64,000 nucleotides of DNA from NCBI RefSeq assembly GCF_050948215.1, contig NC_135149.1, positions 5,003,001 through 5,067,000 on the forward strand, read 5' to 3'. The position numbers and the translations under genes were made by a program. Shown here one piece after another: positions 48,656 through 59,436 of this stretch. Each line of letters starts with the position of its first letter. Positions within the stretch are counted from its first letter, which is position 1. The notes below the pieces were generated by a model, which saw nothing but the letters and a program-made list of their open reading frames with translations, was not told where the DNA came from and did not search any database. Origin of the DNA: Halictus rubicundus (Eukaryota; Arthropoda; Insecta; Hymenoptera; Halictidae).

Positions 48656-50244
48656 GTGTACCCCGCGCCCTCTCGCCCTCGTCCCCCTTCCCGTGGGAGG
48701 AGCACGCGGGCGCCGGGGACGACCACGCGCCCACACCCTCCTCGCGGAGCCCGGGTCCCGCTCCCGGGCCCGCTCGGCGGCCTCCTTCTGGGTCATTACA
48801 ACATCGCAGAAGGAGGCCACCGCACTCCACGACCCCTCGCTGTCAACCATGTGGTCGACCACGGTCGGCAGCGAGAGGTCCCATCCGCCCAATGCGTATC
48901 TGAGGACACGGCGCGGCTCGGCCCAGGCCGGGCACTCCTCTAAGGTGTGTCGCGCCGTGTCCACATCCTCGTCGCAGTGGTGGCACTGCGTGGTCGGCTC
49001 CCGCCCCATCCTATGCAGGTACTCTCCGAAACAACCGTGTCCGGAGAGCACCTGCGTGAGGCAGAAGGTCAGCCTTCCCCGCCTCCCGCACCATATAACA
49101 AATATGGGCAGGAGGGCCCGGACAATCGGACGTGTGGAGGGTGCCAGGAGCACCCTCCACTCCGCAAATATTTCCGCCCGGGCCTGGCGTTTCTGAGCCT
49201 CGAGCTCCTCCTCCTCCTCGCTCGTGAGTTCCACCCCTGGCGGGCGGCGAAACGAGCGGGCGATATGGTATAATTTCGCCCGCTCCTCCGCCACCAAATG
49301 GAGTGGTGGAACCACGGCGAGGAGACCCGCCACCTCACCCGAGATGGTGCGGTACCCCCGTATGGCCCGCAGAGCCAGCCGGCGCCGCACTCTTTCCAAG
49401 AGATTTTGGCTTTGCTGGCTGGCCCCGAGCGAGCGGTGCCACACGGGGGCCCCATATAGGGCAATGGACCGCACCACCTCCATATAGAGGCGGCAGACTT
49501 TCAACTCCGGCCCCCCGATATTAGGCAGTAGCTGCGCAAGGGCGGATGCTGTCCTCTCTAATCGGGCGGCGAGGAGCTCGAAATGCTCTACGAAACGCCA
49601 GCAGCCGTCGATGACCAGGCCCAGGTATCTCACACGGGGCCCGATCTCGACGGAGGTCTCGGCGACACGAATCCGGAGGTCTTGACCTCGGGGCGGCCGC
49701 CACGACCGAGACGGTCCATACAGCCAGATCACCTCGATCTTTGCGGCGGCCACGGTTAGCCCCATCCTCCGGATTCGCCCGATCACGCAGTTCTGGGCAG
49801 CCTCTGGCAGGTGCCTGGTTCTCCTCCAATCCTACCCCTCGGCGTATACCAGGGTGTCCGGGGGGAGGACAACCCGCAGCACCGCGTCGAATGCCAGGTT
49901 GCACAGGAGCGGCCCGAGGACCGACCCCTGCGGAACCCCGCGGTGCATCTCCCTCATATGCACGGTCTTGTACCGGCCGGTAAACACCACCTCTCTGCCG
50001 CGGAGGTCGTCGTCGACCACCTCCCGGAGATAGGGGGCACCTGTAAATATTCCATCGCCCCCGCTATCTCCTTCCAGGGCAGGGAGTTGAAAGCGTTGGA
50101 GATGTCCAACGACACCGCAATCAACACCCTGCCCCGAGCGACAGCCTGTTCACGGAGGAGGCTCAGGCGCTCCAACGCGTCTATTATGAAGCCCCCCCTC
50201 CTGAACCCATACTGGCTGTCGCTCAGGACCACCTCGCGACAGGT
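48638..50244 (-). pseudogene. R1-clade ORF2 remnant: partial reverse transcriptase and C-terminal domain
   Basis: The remnant starts at SDSQYGFRRG, already inside the fingers domain, and includes SLDISNAFNS, whose Asp is the first catalytic residue. A one-base shift at about 50030 leads to MHRGVPQGSVLGPLL. The palm motif then reads VVLPPDTLVYAEG. The family's YADD, which should sit just before TLV, is reduced to a lone D, so catalysis would be lost. A TAG at 49832 follows, and the same frame continues with GRIRRMGLTVAAAK and a long thumb to the Cys/His motif CHHCDEDVDTARHTLEEC (CX2CX8HX4C). The frame ends at 48638, apparently just past the element's edge. Confidence 0.85.
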
Positions 50245-52340
50245 ACTCGTCTTGCTCCCCGCCTTGTGGCCCACCACGCAGTGGGGTGGTGCCTTACAGT
50301 CCACCGCCCGGTGGGTGGCATCCCCGCAGCGGTAGCAGTGACCGCTGCGGTCTACCTCTGCAGTGCACCGCTGCCGAACGTGGCCAAGGGCCAGGCAGCG
50401 GAAGCACTGCATCGGCCGTAGTGCCAGCACAACCACCTGGGCGGTGGACCACCCCATGCGCAGCCTTCCGGCCTTCTCGATGGCCAGCGCCGCTACGCCC
50501 GGGCACTGCATACATATAGTGCCGAGCCCGCTTGGGGGGACCTTCATCTCCCCCACCCTAACGGATTCAGCGGCGCAGTTCCCGGCCTTTGCCACCGCCG
50601 CCGCCACCTCCTGGGGGGTTACAGACACCTCCAGGCCTGTGAGGTGGAATTCCGACTTCTTCACGGGCCTGGAGATCTTCACCCCCATGCCCCCCAGGAC
50701 GGCGGTCATTCTCGCCTCCAGGTCGTCGGCCTTGGGGCCCCCGTCGGCACCGGGGACCTCTGTAAAGAGGCCCCCGGTTACCGCCCTCTTCCAGTGGAGG
50801 TCGAGGTCGACGCCCTGGCGGGCCCTCCTAACGGTCTCCTCGTACGAGGCCTTGCGCCGCAGCTCCCTGCGCATTTCGTCACGGAGTGAGCCCAGTCCCG
50901 CCTCCAGGAGCGCCCGCATCTGAGCCATCAGCTCAGACGCGGACGGCCCTGCCGAGGGCGCCCCGGTGGCCGCGGGCGTCACGACGTCCCCGCCAACGTT
51001 TGGGGCGGGGATTGGAGTCGCGGGTCTCCCGCAACTCCCTCTTAAGGTCCTCGCAACGCTCCCGCAGAAATTCGTCCCCGGGGGCTACGAGTGGCAAGGG
51101 GCCGGAGCCGACCGCTGGGTGTCCCCCTGGGAAGCCCCTGCGGTCGATCTCGTGAGCCGTCTCCTCGATGAGGTCGGAGGAGTCCCGGAATCCTTTAATG
51201 AACGTCCCCTTAAGATTCCGGCTCCTCTCGGCCATATCGCGGATCTCACGGGCCTGCTCCGCCAGGAGAGCGGTCAGCTCCCCGGGAGAAGGCATCTCAA
51301 CTCCGGGCGGGGGGGGGGGCTGGGGGATCACGTCCAGCTTGTCCCTCTTACTGACCGATTTGGTCGGCGAGGCTCTTCCCGTATCCAGTGGGCGTTTTAC
51401 GCCCCCGCCGCTGGAGGGGGGGGGGGGCGACTTGGTCGACTTGACCGAAGCCGTGTCCCCCTCCAGGTCGGGCTTATCGCGCCCCTTCTTTGGCCAGAGC
51501 TTGGGCCGGTCAACCGGGGCTGGGGGTCCCATCACCGACGGCGCGGGCACCGCCGGGGCCGGTTGCCCCATCCCCGTTGGCGCCGGCACCACCACTCCCT
51601 CCACGACCGTTTTCGGGCACGGTAACCTCTCCTTAACCTCTTCAATACTTTTCCGAGGCTCTGCGTTTAATTCATCCATGTTTTTCATAAGCGGGCCTGG
51701 TTACTACGCCCCCATTTCTGGGGGCGCCTCACTCGATACCCTAAATACAGCACGCGGAAGGGGGTGTCCACCGGTGCAGAGCCGCTTGCCCTGGTAAGCC
51801 TAGATACAACGGGAGCTCGGCAAGTATCCCGATGTTGTAGAACGCTCATGAGCGAGTGCATCCACCGCCCTCCCTCGGCGCTTACTCCGGGACTTTCCCA
51901 TCGCCACGTTACGATAGCTTGTGATAGAGACTTTTTTATAGAGGTTTATCCTCCTCGCAGGCCGGCCGATTAAGGCAAGCCCTCCGTTCCGGTAAAACAT
52001 GACCACCGGTTTACGGTATGGGGCCCTGCGGCGACCTCCCCGGTCGTTCGCAGGACACATTGAAAGCCCGCGGTTTTGACCTCTTCGTGCGAGCCTTACC
52101 GGCATGGGAGGCCCTGCCAGGATTCGAAGATACCGCCGGCATCGCCTCGCACATCATTGGGACTACTTCCCGCAGAATGCCCCTCGCTCCGTTAGCAACA
52201 CACAACTATGTGTGTTCCCAGGGTCCACCACGAGGAGGTGGAGCGAGAGGACTTTAGACCTGCGACATCCCTCAAATAGAGAGAACGGCTCGACAGTAGG
52301 ACAGATGGTCCCACTGTAGAGGCCACAGGTCCTCGGACCC
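48655..52340 (-). mobile_element. R1-clade non-LTR retrotransposon, internally deleted
   Basis: A sharply GC-rich block in AT-rich surroundings, read on the minus strand. Order 5' to 3': a leader (about 52340-51689), a gag with CCHC knuckles, an in-frame junction into reverse transcriptase (about 50240), the thumb, and a C-terminal Cys/His motif. The endonuclease and first part of the reverse transcriptase are missing. The 3' end is marked by the change at 48655 (CACCCCCCAAAAAATGG on the minus strand). The 5' boundary with the BEL/Pao fragment is approximate. Many long plus-strand open frames here are shadows of the high GC content. Confidence 0.85.
50245..51688 (-). pseudogene. R1-clade ORF1 (gag), frameshifted
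   Basis: ORF1 of R1-clade elements binds RNA and packages the element. The frame starts at an ATG at 51688 (MKNMDELNAEPRKSIEEVKE), with a proline-rich N-terminal third. Near 51000 it shifts by one base into the frame containing SASELMAQMRALLEAGLGSL, and continues to two zinc knuckles CFRCLALGHVRQRC (about 50406-50365) and CYRCGDATHRAVDC (about 50337-50296). A third, CVVGHKAGSKTSTC, is damaged at its second cysteine. Instead of stopping, the frame runs directly into reverse transcriptase, which points to an internal deletion. Confidence 0.8.
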
Positions 52341-52344
52341 CAAA

Positions 52345-53135
52345 GTCTCAACCCTTGGAAATTGTGTATCTTGTGTAGACTCTAGCCTTTTAAGACCTGT
52401 GTCCCCGTCTATCTTTGATAAAAATAAATGTATCCGCAATGTGTCAGTAGTGGGTTGCTTCATTGTCATTAACGAACGATACCGCGATTCCACTGTAGTT
52501 AAAAATGATTTTAAATCACAAGATGTGGGTTTCACCAACTGTGGAAATTCAAATAAAGCCTGAAGGTGATTGCTAACTATTACTGATGGCTGACTGTACC
52601 AACTCTCTAATATGGTACATGCTACTGCATAATTAGCTGCAGTATTGCCAAGTGATTCTATTGCATTAAAAGCTTCGTCTTTCAAGTATGACCTCAAATA
52701 CATAAGTTTCTTGCATTCATTTAACTGCGGATTATCGTGCACAGTGGAACAAAATTTATCGGTAAAGCCAGGCCAATTTTCAAATTTTCTCCCTCTCTAA
52801 ATCTGTAAGGCTTCTGCGATTGATTGCGGTGTTGCTCGAACATCACGAAGGTTGCTACCTGATGATCCTTCACCAATATTTACGTGAGACATTGCAGGTG
52901 TGTTCTCAATTAGATATTGCTGTGCACGTGCACGACAATGTGAATACAATGTTTTTAACTGAATTCTCCCCCGCATAAATGCTCCTGTGTCGTCAGCAGC
53001 ATCAAGATCTGATTGTGTTTTTAAAAATGTGACATATTGGGTTTCTAATTCTTTAAGCTCGTTGAGCCCTAAACGAAATGCTTCGCGTTTGACTTTCAAA
53101 CTTCTAATACGATCTTCGACGGACGGAGTCGGAGT
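52345..53135 (-). pseudogene. BEL/Pao LTR retrotransposon gag, 5' part
   Basis: The minus strand reads VEDRIRSLKVKREAFRLG, then a long helical stretch. An in-frame stop sits at 52799-52801. It continues FENWPGFTDKFCSTVHDNPQ, KKLMYLRSYLKDEAFNAIES, ILESWYSQPSVIVSNHLQAL and TDTLRIHLFLSKIDGDTG. These are the successive blocks of the Pao-type gag (WP-F, YL-LKG-A, L-KI). The recognisable part ends at about 52390-52345, close to the R1 leader. No ATG precedes the N-terminus in this frame, so its start is lost. It lies antisense in intron 1. Confidence 0.8.
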
Positions 53136-53303
53136 CGGAGTCAGTCAACGACTTGTGTAAAAGAAATTGTGTGTAAGAACACAGACAAAGAAGGATGCGA
53201 AAGATTGAAAAGGAATGGTGATTTAACAGAAGCGTGACTTACCGAACCGTTGCAAGGTAAGCGTATCAACTGATGTCACGTGATGTAGCGGATGGCACCT
53301 GGA

Positions 53304-53768
53304 TCACGCTGCTCCTGCTTCGGTTGTCCACTGCTTCGGCTGCTCTTGGCTCGGTGTAGGTGTGATGTGCACCAAGCACAAATACGGTGCAGAGGCGGAT
53401 GATGAGTTGTTAGCACTCGTGGTGACTCCTTCCGTTGCTGTTGGGACCCCTGGCGCTTCCGTGGCAGGTAGCTGATACTGCTTGCGCTTCCTTGGCAGGT
53501 AGCTGATGCTCCTTGCGCTTCCGTGGCAGATAGCTGGTGCTCCTTGCGCTTCCGTGGCAGGTAACTGATGCTCCTTGCGCTTCCATGGCAGGTAGTTCGG
53601 CAATAAACAGCCCGTGGAGGTACACCCCTGGTGTAATGGTTGCGGTTGTTGCGCGTTGTCGGCAACGATGTCCTTGATGTATGAATATATACTTTCCAAA
53701 ATGTTGCTTTGAGTCTTCAGAATGACAGTCGCTTGATATTTGTTTCGTTGATGTGTGGACTCAGACAC
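53304..53768 (-). CDS. Hypothetical open frame containing the minisatellite, function unknown
   Basis: 154 codons from an ATG at 53768, beginning MSESTHQRNKYQATVILKTQ. The first 50 residues are non-repetitive. The rest is built from the 31-bp repeat, which is not a multiple of three, so successive units are read in rotating frames. All three minus-strand frames stay open across it (also 53276-53665 and 53410-53625). It may belong to the leader of the BEL/Pao element or be chance. I do not recognise the product. Confidence 0.25.
   Translation of the reverse strand: MSESTHQRNKYQATVILKTQSNILESIYSYIKDIVADNAQQPQPLHQGCTSTGCLLPNYLPWKRKEHQLPATEAQGAPAICHGSARSISYLPRKRKQYQLPATEAPGVPTATEGVTTSANNSSSASAPYLCLVHITPTPSQEQPKQWTTEAGAA
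53453..53607. repeat. Minisatellite, five 31-bp units
   Basis: The anchor GCGCTTCC recurs at 53453, 53484, 53515, 53546 and 53577, exactly 31 bases apart. Units vary slightly around GTGGCAGGTAGCTGATGCTC. It lies about 320 bases upstream of the BEL/Pao gag on the minus strand. Confidence 0.9.
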
Positions 53769-53769
53769 C

Positions 53770-55035
53770 TCTAACTGAATCCGGCTCGAAGGACCAAAAA
53801 ATATATGTACGTGCGTAGATGGAAAAGATCAGTAAATTCGACTTTTCTCACATCTGTCATTCCTGATTGGTCACTTAAAACCGTGCTAGGTAGTTATTTC
53901 AAGGGTGAGGTGTTTTGAGCGGTTGAGTAACTGGACAACTTGTTAGTAACAATAACTCGTAGTTTAATTATAACTACTGTACAACGATGTGGCTTAAATG
54001 AGGACTAGCTGAAGACTGCAGACTCGCACGCAAAGATGCTTTTTAAGGGCACGGGATAGTCACGTTACTTTTTAATTAATAATTTCCATTCACAGCCTTC
54101 AGACACAGACTCAAGATCCGTCTTAGTCTTGATCCGACGGGTCTTAAGTCTCTGACTAAACTTGTCACATTTTTTGCTCTGTATTATCGATATCATGAAT
54201 TCTGACGCCAGAAACGTGCTTCAAGTTTTTGGCTTTATTTCGCAGATAGTCAAGACAAAATATAGCTCAGTTTGTTGCTGGAGATATTTTCTAGTGCGCG
54301 CTGCTCTTCATTTCATCCAGAAAACTCATCCAATGGCGTAAAAATGCTTGGATTCCACGGCATACACATCGTCAATTTTTGGCCTACTTCGAACGCTTAT
54401 ATTACCAAAATATCTGCATAATCTCGGCAGCTCCTGGCCAGCGCGCACTAGATTGAACATTCCTCTTTCGAATGAGCCCTTTACCAGCAACAAAATATTC
54501 TTATATAAGGGCTAAAACTGAGGCACGTAAAACCATTTTTTGACGGTAACGTAGTCACTCTACCTTATCGCGAATCTACGAAGACCGGGCCCTTAAGGGA
54601 TATGAAATTTGTGGTGGAGGTGGTAAAGGATAGTGGGAGAAAATTGGGCATGAGCCTTAGAAGTGGTCCAGACGCTGTCTTAAATTTTTAGTGTTATGGC
54701 GCCGGAAAGTCGCAGAAAAACTCGGACGAGTCCCGTCGCTTCGGGCTCAAGAGTCTTCGACTCTTAGGCTAATTTATTGCCTCCAGTCGGGTGGTCGAAG
54801 TGTGTGGAACTCGGTGTCAAATTCAAGAGACACTTTCGTGGGTCTCGCATTACGTTGCGTCTCAACAGATATTCACAAAAGACTGTTATGATAACTATAC
54901 CAAACTGGGCCTTTTCCCTATGATCGAATTCGTTCTTTAGGGCGGGGAGGGAGAAATATAACACAAGCCTAAGCAAAATTTAGTTAAAAGTTGTACAAAC
55001 CTAACTCTCCGTATGGTAACAATGTAAAACAGAAG
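53770..55035. other. Intron 1 sequence, nothing recognised
   Basis: No supported gene. It may include the outer part of the BEL/Pao leader and LTR, but I found no paired LTR. Confidence 0.35.
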
Positions 55036-55377
55036 CTCACTGATTTTTATGAGCTGCAAGTATGTTATCTGAGGTGTGATTCTGAACAACTTTTTAGCTT
55101 CTGAGATAGTTGTAAAAAACTGTAACGTCCACTACAGTCATCTCCGCCATTTTAAACGAATTTTGATTAAGTTAAGGTTAGGTTTGTTGGGGCGGGAATA
55201 CAGGGGGGGAATACAATTAATAAGGGCAGAATTCGCTGTAATGGGTGTCCGTAATTGTTTGTGAACATTTCGGAGACTAAGGGCGAGCGGCGGTTGCATA
55301 TATAGGGAAAAGTTGTTCTGAATAATGACCTTGACTACATATTTCAAGGTCATCAAAATCGGAAAGTAATCGCTAAA
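55036..55377. mobile_element. Family D MITE, longer variant
   Basis: The right arm TTCAAGGTCATCAAAATCGG and AATCGCTAAA match the right end of 23700-24015. The left arm keeps ACTGATTTTTATGAGC and TTCTGAACAACTTTT. The centre contains GTTAAGGTTAGGTTTGTTGG and a poly-G run. Confidence 0.6.
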
Positions 55378-55697
55378 GTAAATGATTACTCAAATATTTT
55401 TGGCTGTACTATAACCGTGTAAAGTTTCATCAAAATCGGTGTTTGACAGATAGGTGATATTCCGTGCTACGTCTTATTCACATTCTAAAAATACATTTAC
55501 ACTGCTAAATGCTGATTCCTTACTCAACATGGCTAATGACCTCAGTTTTAACTATTAAAAAAAGCTGTTGCCATATAGATTCAAATTTAAAATAGCTTTA
55601 TTACATATGTATGACGAAACGTCGAGCCGCGCGGTCATGTACCGCTCTGTTTGGTATTTGTAGCTGTCTGGCACATAGTTTTAGTCACTTTGTTATA
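55378..55697. other. Intron 1 sequence
   Basis: No gene or element recognised. Confidence 0.4.
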
Positions 55698-55976
55698 CAG
55701 GGTGTCCCATTTTTAATTCCTAGGGCAAATATCTTGAAAAATATGAATGATATGAAAAAATTCTTCAGGTAGAAGTTATATGTTTTCGCGGAGGACAATT
55801 TAAGCTGCTACTTATTCGACTTTGAGATGACCTTGAAAAGGCCTATAAAGGTCAGCTACAAAATTTTTTAATTGAGACCCATACTTTTTATTGTATATTA
55901 TTATTGCTGACATCGAGGTATTTTCGAAACACTAACTGAACGTAATTACAGCATAAGTCGTTTCCGAGATATACAT
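55698..55976. repeat. One-ended CAGGGTG-type MITE next to a mariner
   Basis: CAGGGTGTCCCATTTTTAAT follows TA. It runs up to the mariner insertion, and no matching right end was seen beyond the mariner. Confidence 0.5.
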
Positions 55977-55978
55977 TA

Positions 55979-56867
55979 TGTAAAATAAGTACCCGGAATT
56001 TGTAAATATAACTCAAATTGCTTACTTAATCATCCAAATTTATTTTGTCGCCTTCAAAGTAGGCCCCATCAGAAGCAATGCACATACGCCAACGCTTCTC
56101 CCAGTCTTCAAAACACTTTTTAAACGCTGAAGAAGGTGGCGCCTTCAGCTCCTTGTGCGAATTTTCTTTTATGGCCTCTATCGACTCAAAACGCCTTCCC
56201 CAAAGGGGTAATTTGAGTTTCGGAAATAAGAAAAAGTCACAGGGGGCCATATCTGGTGAATACTGTGCTTGTTCGATCACATTTGTTGAGTTCAGCAACT
56301 GCTTTTCGATGTTCTTTTTGCAGAAAATTCAGCTCCTTCGGAACAAGTCGTGCAGCGACGCGTCTCATGCCCAAAACTTCAGTTAAAATGTTATGCACGG
56401 ACATGTGAGACATTTCCACTTCATGAGCCACCTCTCTAACACTCAGGCGACGATTATCGATGACCATTTTTTTTTATCTTTTCGATGTTTTCGTCAGTCG
56501 AAGCCATTGACGGTCGACCGGCTCGCGGCAAATCTTGCACTTCTTCTCGGCCCTCTTTAAATGCCTTGTACCATTCGTATGTTTGCGTTTTTGATAGGCA
56601 CGACTTACCATAGGCTTTCTGTAACATTTTTAACGCTTCGGCACAAGAAATTTCGTTAGAAACGCAAAATTTAAGGCAAATTCTTTGCTCGACAGTTCTT
56701 TCCATCGTAAAAATAGCAGAGCACACTCGAGATCGACTGGTGTAAATAACTGCCGTGAACACACTGGTTGTCATATTGCGATCAAATTTAGCATAACAAC
56801 TGAATACAATGTTACCTACTTACACACAAAAATTTGAAAGTGAGAAATTCTGGGAACTTATTTTACA
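55979..56867 (-). mobile_element. Deleted mariner transposon with recognisable ends
   Basis: The ends TGTAAAATAAGTACCCGGAA (55979) and TTCTGGGAACTTATTTTACA (to 56867) are inverted repeats with about 22 of 25 matches. TA precedes the left end. The base pair after the right end is CA, so the duplication has decayed or the right boundary is slightly off. Length is 889 bp, against about 1.3 kb for an intact mariner. Confidence 0.8.
56026..56774 (-). pseudogene. Mariner transposase, frameshifted and missing most of the catalytic domain
   Basis: The N-terminus (from about 56705) reads MERTVEQRICLKFCVSNEIS, with KTQTYEWYKAFKEGREEV and DLPRAGRPS. A shift in a run of A at about 56465-56473 breaks the frame before NRRLSVREVAHEVEMSHMSV and ELNFLQKEHRKAVAE. 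There, at about 56290, the sequence jumps straight to LNSTNVIEQAQYSPDMAPCD. The first two catalytic Asp are gone, but the third (in SPDMAPCD) and the tail to FEGDKINLDD remain. It cannot be active and would need another mariner to move. Confidence 0.85.
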
Positions 56868-56869
56868 CA

Positions 56870-58098
56870 ATCCCGTAAGTGAAGCAATATATTAAATCCG
56901 AATGTGTTTCTCTTGTCAAAGTTTTATTTTATCAGTAGAAGTAATAAAAACATGTAAAATTTATATCTTGGGCTTACCTCGCTCACATATAAAAATCAAG
57001 GTTATACTTCGTTAACGCCTGCTAGAAAATGAAATTGAAATCATACTTTGCAAGAAAATATCGATGATTATAAACATTTGGAAAAATGTAAGCAAATGTC
57101 TCTACATCGTATTCGTCTATTAAATTAATTTAACGTATTTACTCTTTTTTATCGCCGAAAGCAATGGTGGTACTTAGGTATTGGAATTCTGGTAGGTCAT
57201 CCTCTCGACAATAAGGTTTATTACGCACCTTTTTATGTTTGCATCTGTGTAATAAACTTCGTAAATATCTATTGTTTCAATTTTTTATCTTTTGCTTGCT
57301 GTAAGAAGTTTCGTAAAAAATCTAGAAAACTGTGACAGTTTTTGCGAAACGATGCAACGGTTTTGTGAGTCGAATAACGAATGTCACGTAACCACGTCAG
57401 AGCAAAGTTTTACTATAGGAATAGTAAATTCAAAACCTTGATCCGAAGTGATCTTTGAAAGACTACGGATGTATCAATACACTGTTGACACGCAGTTGTG
57501 TCATTGATCAGTGCTTGCGTTAACTGTTTGCAAGTGATTGCGTTATAATAATAAGCAATTTGCATTCATTGTGACAACAATTTGTAGTACTGAAGTCTAG
57601 AAATATACATATATATTAACGTAAATATATTTACAACACTTATTAAAACGTCTGGTTTAATAATGTTTAGTAGGGTTATTATTTTATTTGTATCTTAACT
57701 GAAACCTTAAAAAAGATAAAAATAAGATATAAATGTTATATTACATAGGTTATTTCTCTGTTATGACTTTGTGGTTAAGTATTAATCACGACGATTTCAC
57801 GAATCTAAAACTTTCAAATGTTCTTCAGTATAGAGATTTATACAGGGTGGGGCAAAAACTTTGACCACCTTGAATATTTCCGTCACTCGTAATAATATGA
57901 AAAAATGATATATACAAATGTTGCATGATATACTGGAGGAAATATTGTGATGTAAACACTTTTTATATGCGCGATGGCGTTTCGGAGATTTCAAGATCAT
58001 CTTGATTTATTTAAATGGAAAAACCTACTTTTTGTATCATGAATTGATAAAGTATTGAATTCTGCGTAAAAGTGACATATTTGGTTTCATTTTAATCA
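56870..58098. other. Intron 1 sequence with a MITE end
   Basis: CAGGGTGGGGCAAAAACTTT at 57843, after TA, is a one-ended CAGGGTG-type remnant. Otherwise AT-rich with no gene. Confidence 0.4.
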
Positions 58099-58196
58099 GA
58101 AAAATGCCACGAATATGTTGGTAAAAGTTTCATAACAAAATAATGAAAAATAAAGAAGTTTTGTAATTGGATTAGTAGTGGTCTTCTGGTTTCACA
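58099..58196. repeat. Single arm related to the fold-back element at 25534-26355
   Basis: It shares AAAATGCCACGAATATGTTG, AATGAAAAATAAAGAAGTTT and ATTGGATTAGTAGTGGTCT with the inner part of that element's right arm. The second arm is absent. Confidence 0.65.
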
Positions 58197-58604
58197 CTGT
58201 ATAGCCGACAATGTTGTGGTCGCGACGGCTCTCGAGATTCGGCCACCCACCGCGGTGGTGTGAGGTGTTCCACTGACTTGGAAACGTGAGATTGGCACTG
58301 ACGTACAACGATAATTTACTGTAATATGTTCTGCCACGTAACTATTATGTATACAAGTTTTAAGATGGTCAAATGGGTGGAATATTGTGAACATAATTTA
58401 AGAAAGTTATAATAAAACTGCGGTTAACTTACTGATTATCAAAACTGAGGAAATATCGATAGTCAAACAGTATAATTGAATGGTTGGAGATGCAACAACA
58501 TCCTCCGTCATATTTTCTTATTACTTATAAATATAATTTAATAATAAGTACTAATATTTTAATTTTTTAATTTTCTAATTTAATTTAATTTTAATGTTTT
58601 GCAG

Positions 58605-58924
58605 GAGAAATTGCCATTCGTGTGTTTCGAGCATGTACGGAGCTCGGTATTCGTTCGGTGGCGGTTTACTCGGAACAAGACAAGATGCAAATGCACAGGC
58701 AGAAAGCCGACGAGGCCTACGTGGTTGGCAGAGGACTGCCGCCAGTTCAAGCTTACTTAAATATTCCTGAAATCATTAAAATCGCGAAAGAAAATGACGT
58801 CGATGCCATCCATCCAGGTTACGGTTTCCTCTCTGAGAGATCAGATTTTGCGCAAGCAATAATCGATGCTGGAGTCAGATTCATTGGCCCTAGTCCGAGA
58901 GTCGTACAACAAATGGGTGATAAG
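58605..58924 (+). CDS. PC: Pyruvate carboxylase, coding exon 2 (biotin carboxylase N-terminal domain)
   Basis: It supplies 106 codons after the split Gly codon and reads EIAIRVFRACTELGIRSVAV, ADEAYVVG, AYLNIPEIIKIA, HPGYGFLSERSDFA and GVRFIGPSP. These are the standard blocks of the N-terminal fold of biotin-dependent carboxylases, where HPGYGFLSE is near invariant. VGRGLPPVQAYLNIPEII is the pyruvate carboxylase form, rather than that of acetyl-, propionyl- or methylcrotonyl-CoA carboxylase. The acceptor is TTTTGCAG|GA, the donor AAG|GTATGC at 58925, phase 0. No stop or frameshift. Confidence 0.95.
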
Positions 58925-58972
58925 GTATGCCTTCTAAAATTCTTGGAAACATATACATAATAAATACATATC

Positions 58973-59278
58973 GGCTTAACTTCACCTTGACAACCCAGAA
59001 ATTTTTAACTTTTTTATATAATACTGTAGATCTTGACAATAAAATGCCAAAAATTCAAATTTTAATGTGAGGAATTCACTGGTTCACTGGTATTTAAAGT
59101 TCAAACATCAACTTGCGGTTACTCACAGAGTGAACTGTTAAAATCGCTCAAGTTTAAACACGCATAACTTTTGAACCAGTGAATTCCTCACATTAAAACT
59201 TGGATTTTCAGCATATTCTCTTCAAGATCTACAAGATTATATAAAAAAATTTCTGGGTTGCCAAAGTGAAGTTTAACC
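58973..59278. mobile_element. Family A MITE, complete palindromic copy
   Basis: GGCTTAACTTCACCTTGACA and TTGCCAAAGTGAAGTTTAAC are inverted ends. The arms match over about 130 bp (CAACCCAGAAATTT, AGGAATTCACTGGTTCA) around a short unique centre. An 8-bp duplication like that at 16047 is not evident here. Confidence 0.7.
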
Positions 59279-59436
59279 ATCGAAATATAATTTTAGTTTT
59301 GTTAGAAATGAGTTTGGATTGTAAAGTTGAAATCGGGAGAGGCTTCATTTTTGTAAATATTTATCAAATATTTTTATTGCTTTCATAGTGTAGGGTTGTG
59401 AAATGTGACTGTGTTAAAGTGATTGTTTAGAATAAC

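Larger units (their letters stand above)
38739..58604 (+). other. Pyruvate carboxylase intron 1, about 19.9 kb, transposon-rich
   Basis: Donor GTAAGT, acceptor TTTTGCAG at 58597-58604. The splice joins CGA-G to GA-GAA and reads RGEIAIR in frame. The intron carries nearly all the retrotransposon coding remnants of the window, mostly antisense to the gene. Confidence 0.85.

Noticed and set aside
48421..51797. Many long plus-strand open frames (up to 219 codons) across the GC-rich block
   Set aside because: They are antisense shadows of the R1 gag and reverse transcriptase, kept open by high GC content. Their translations are low-complexity Arg/Pro/Gly.
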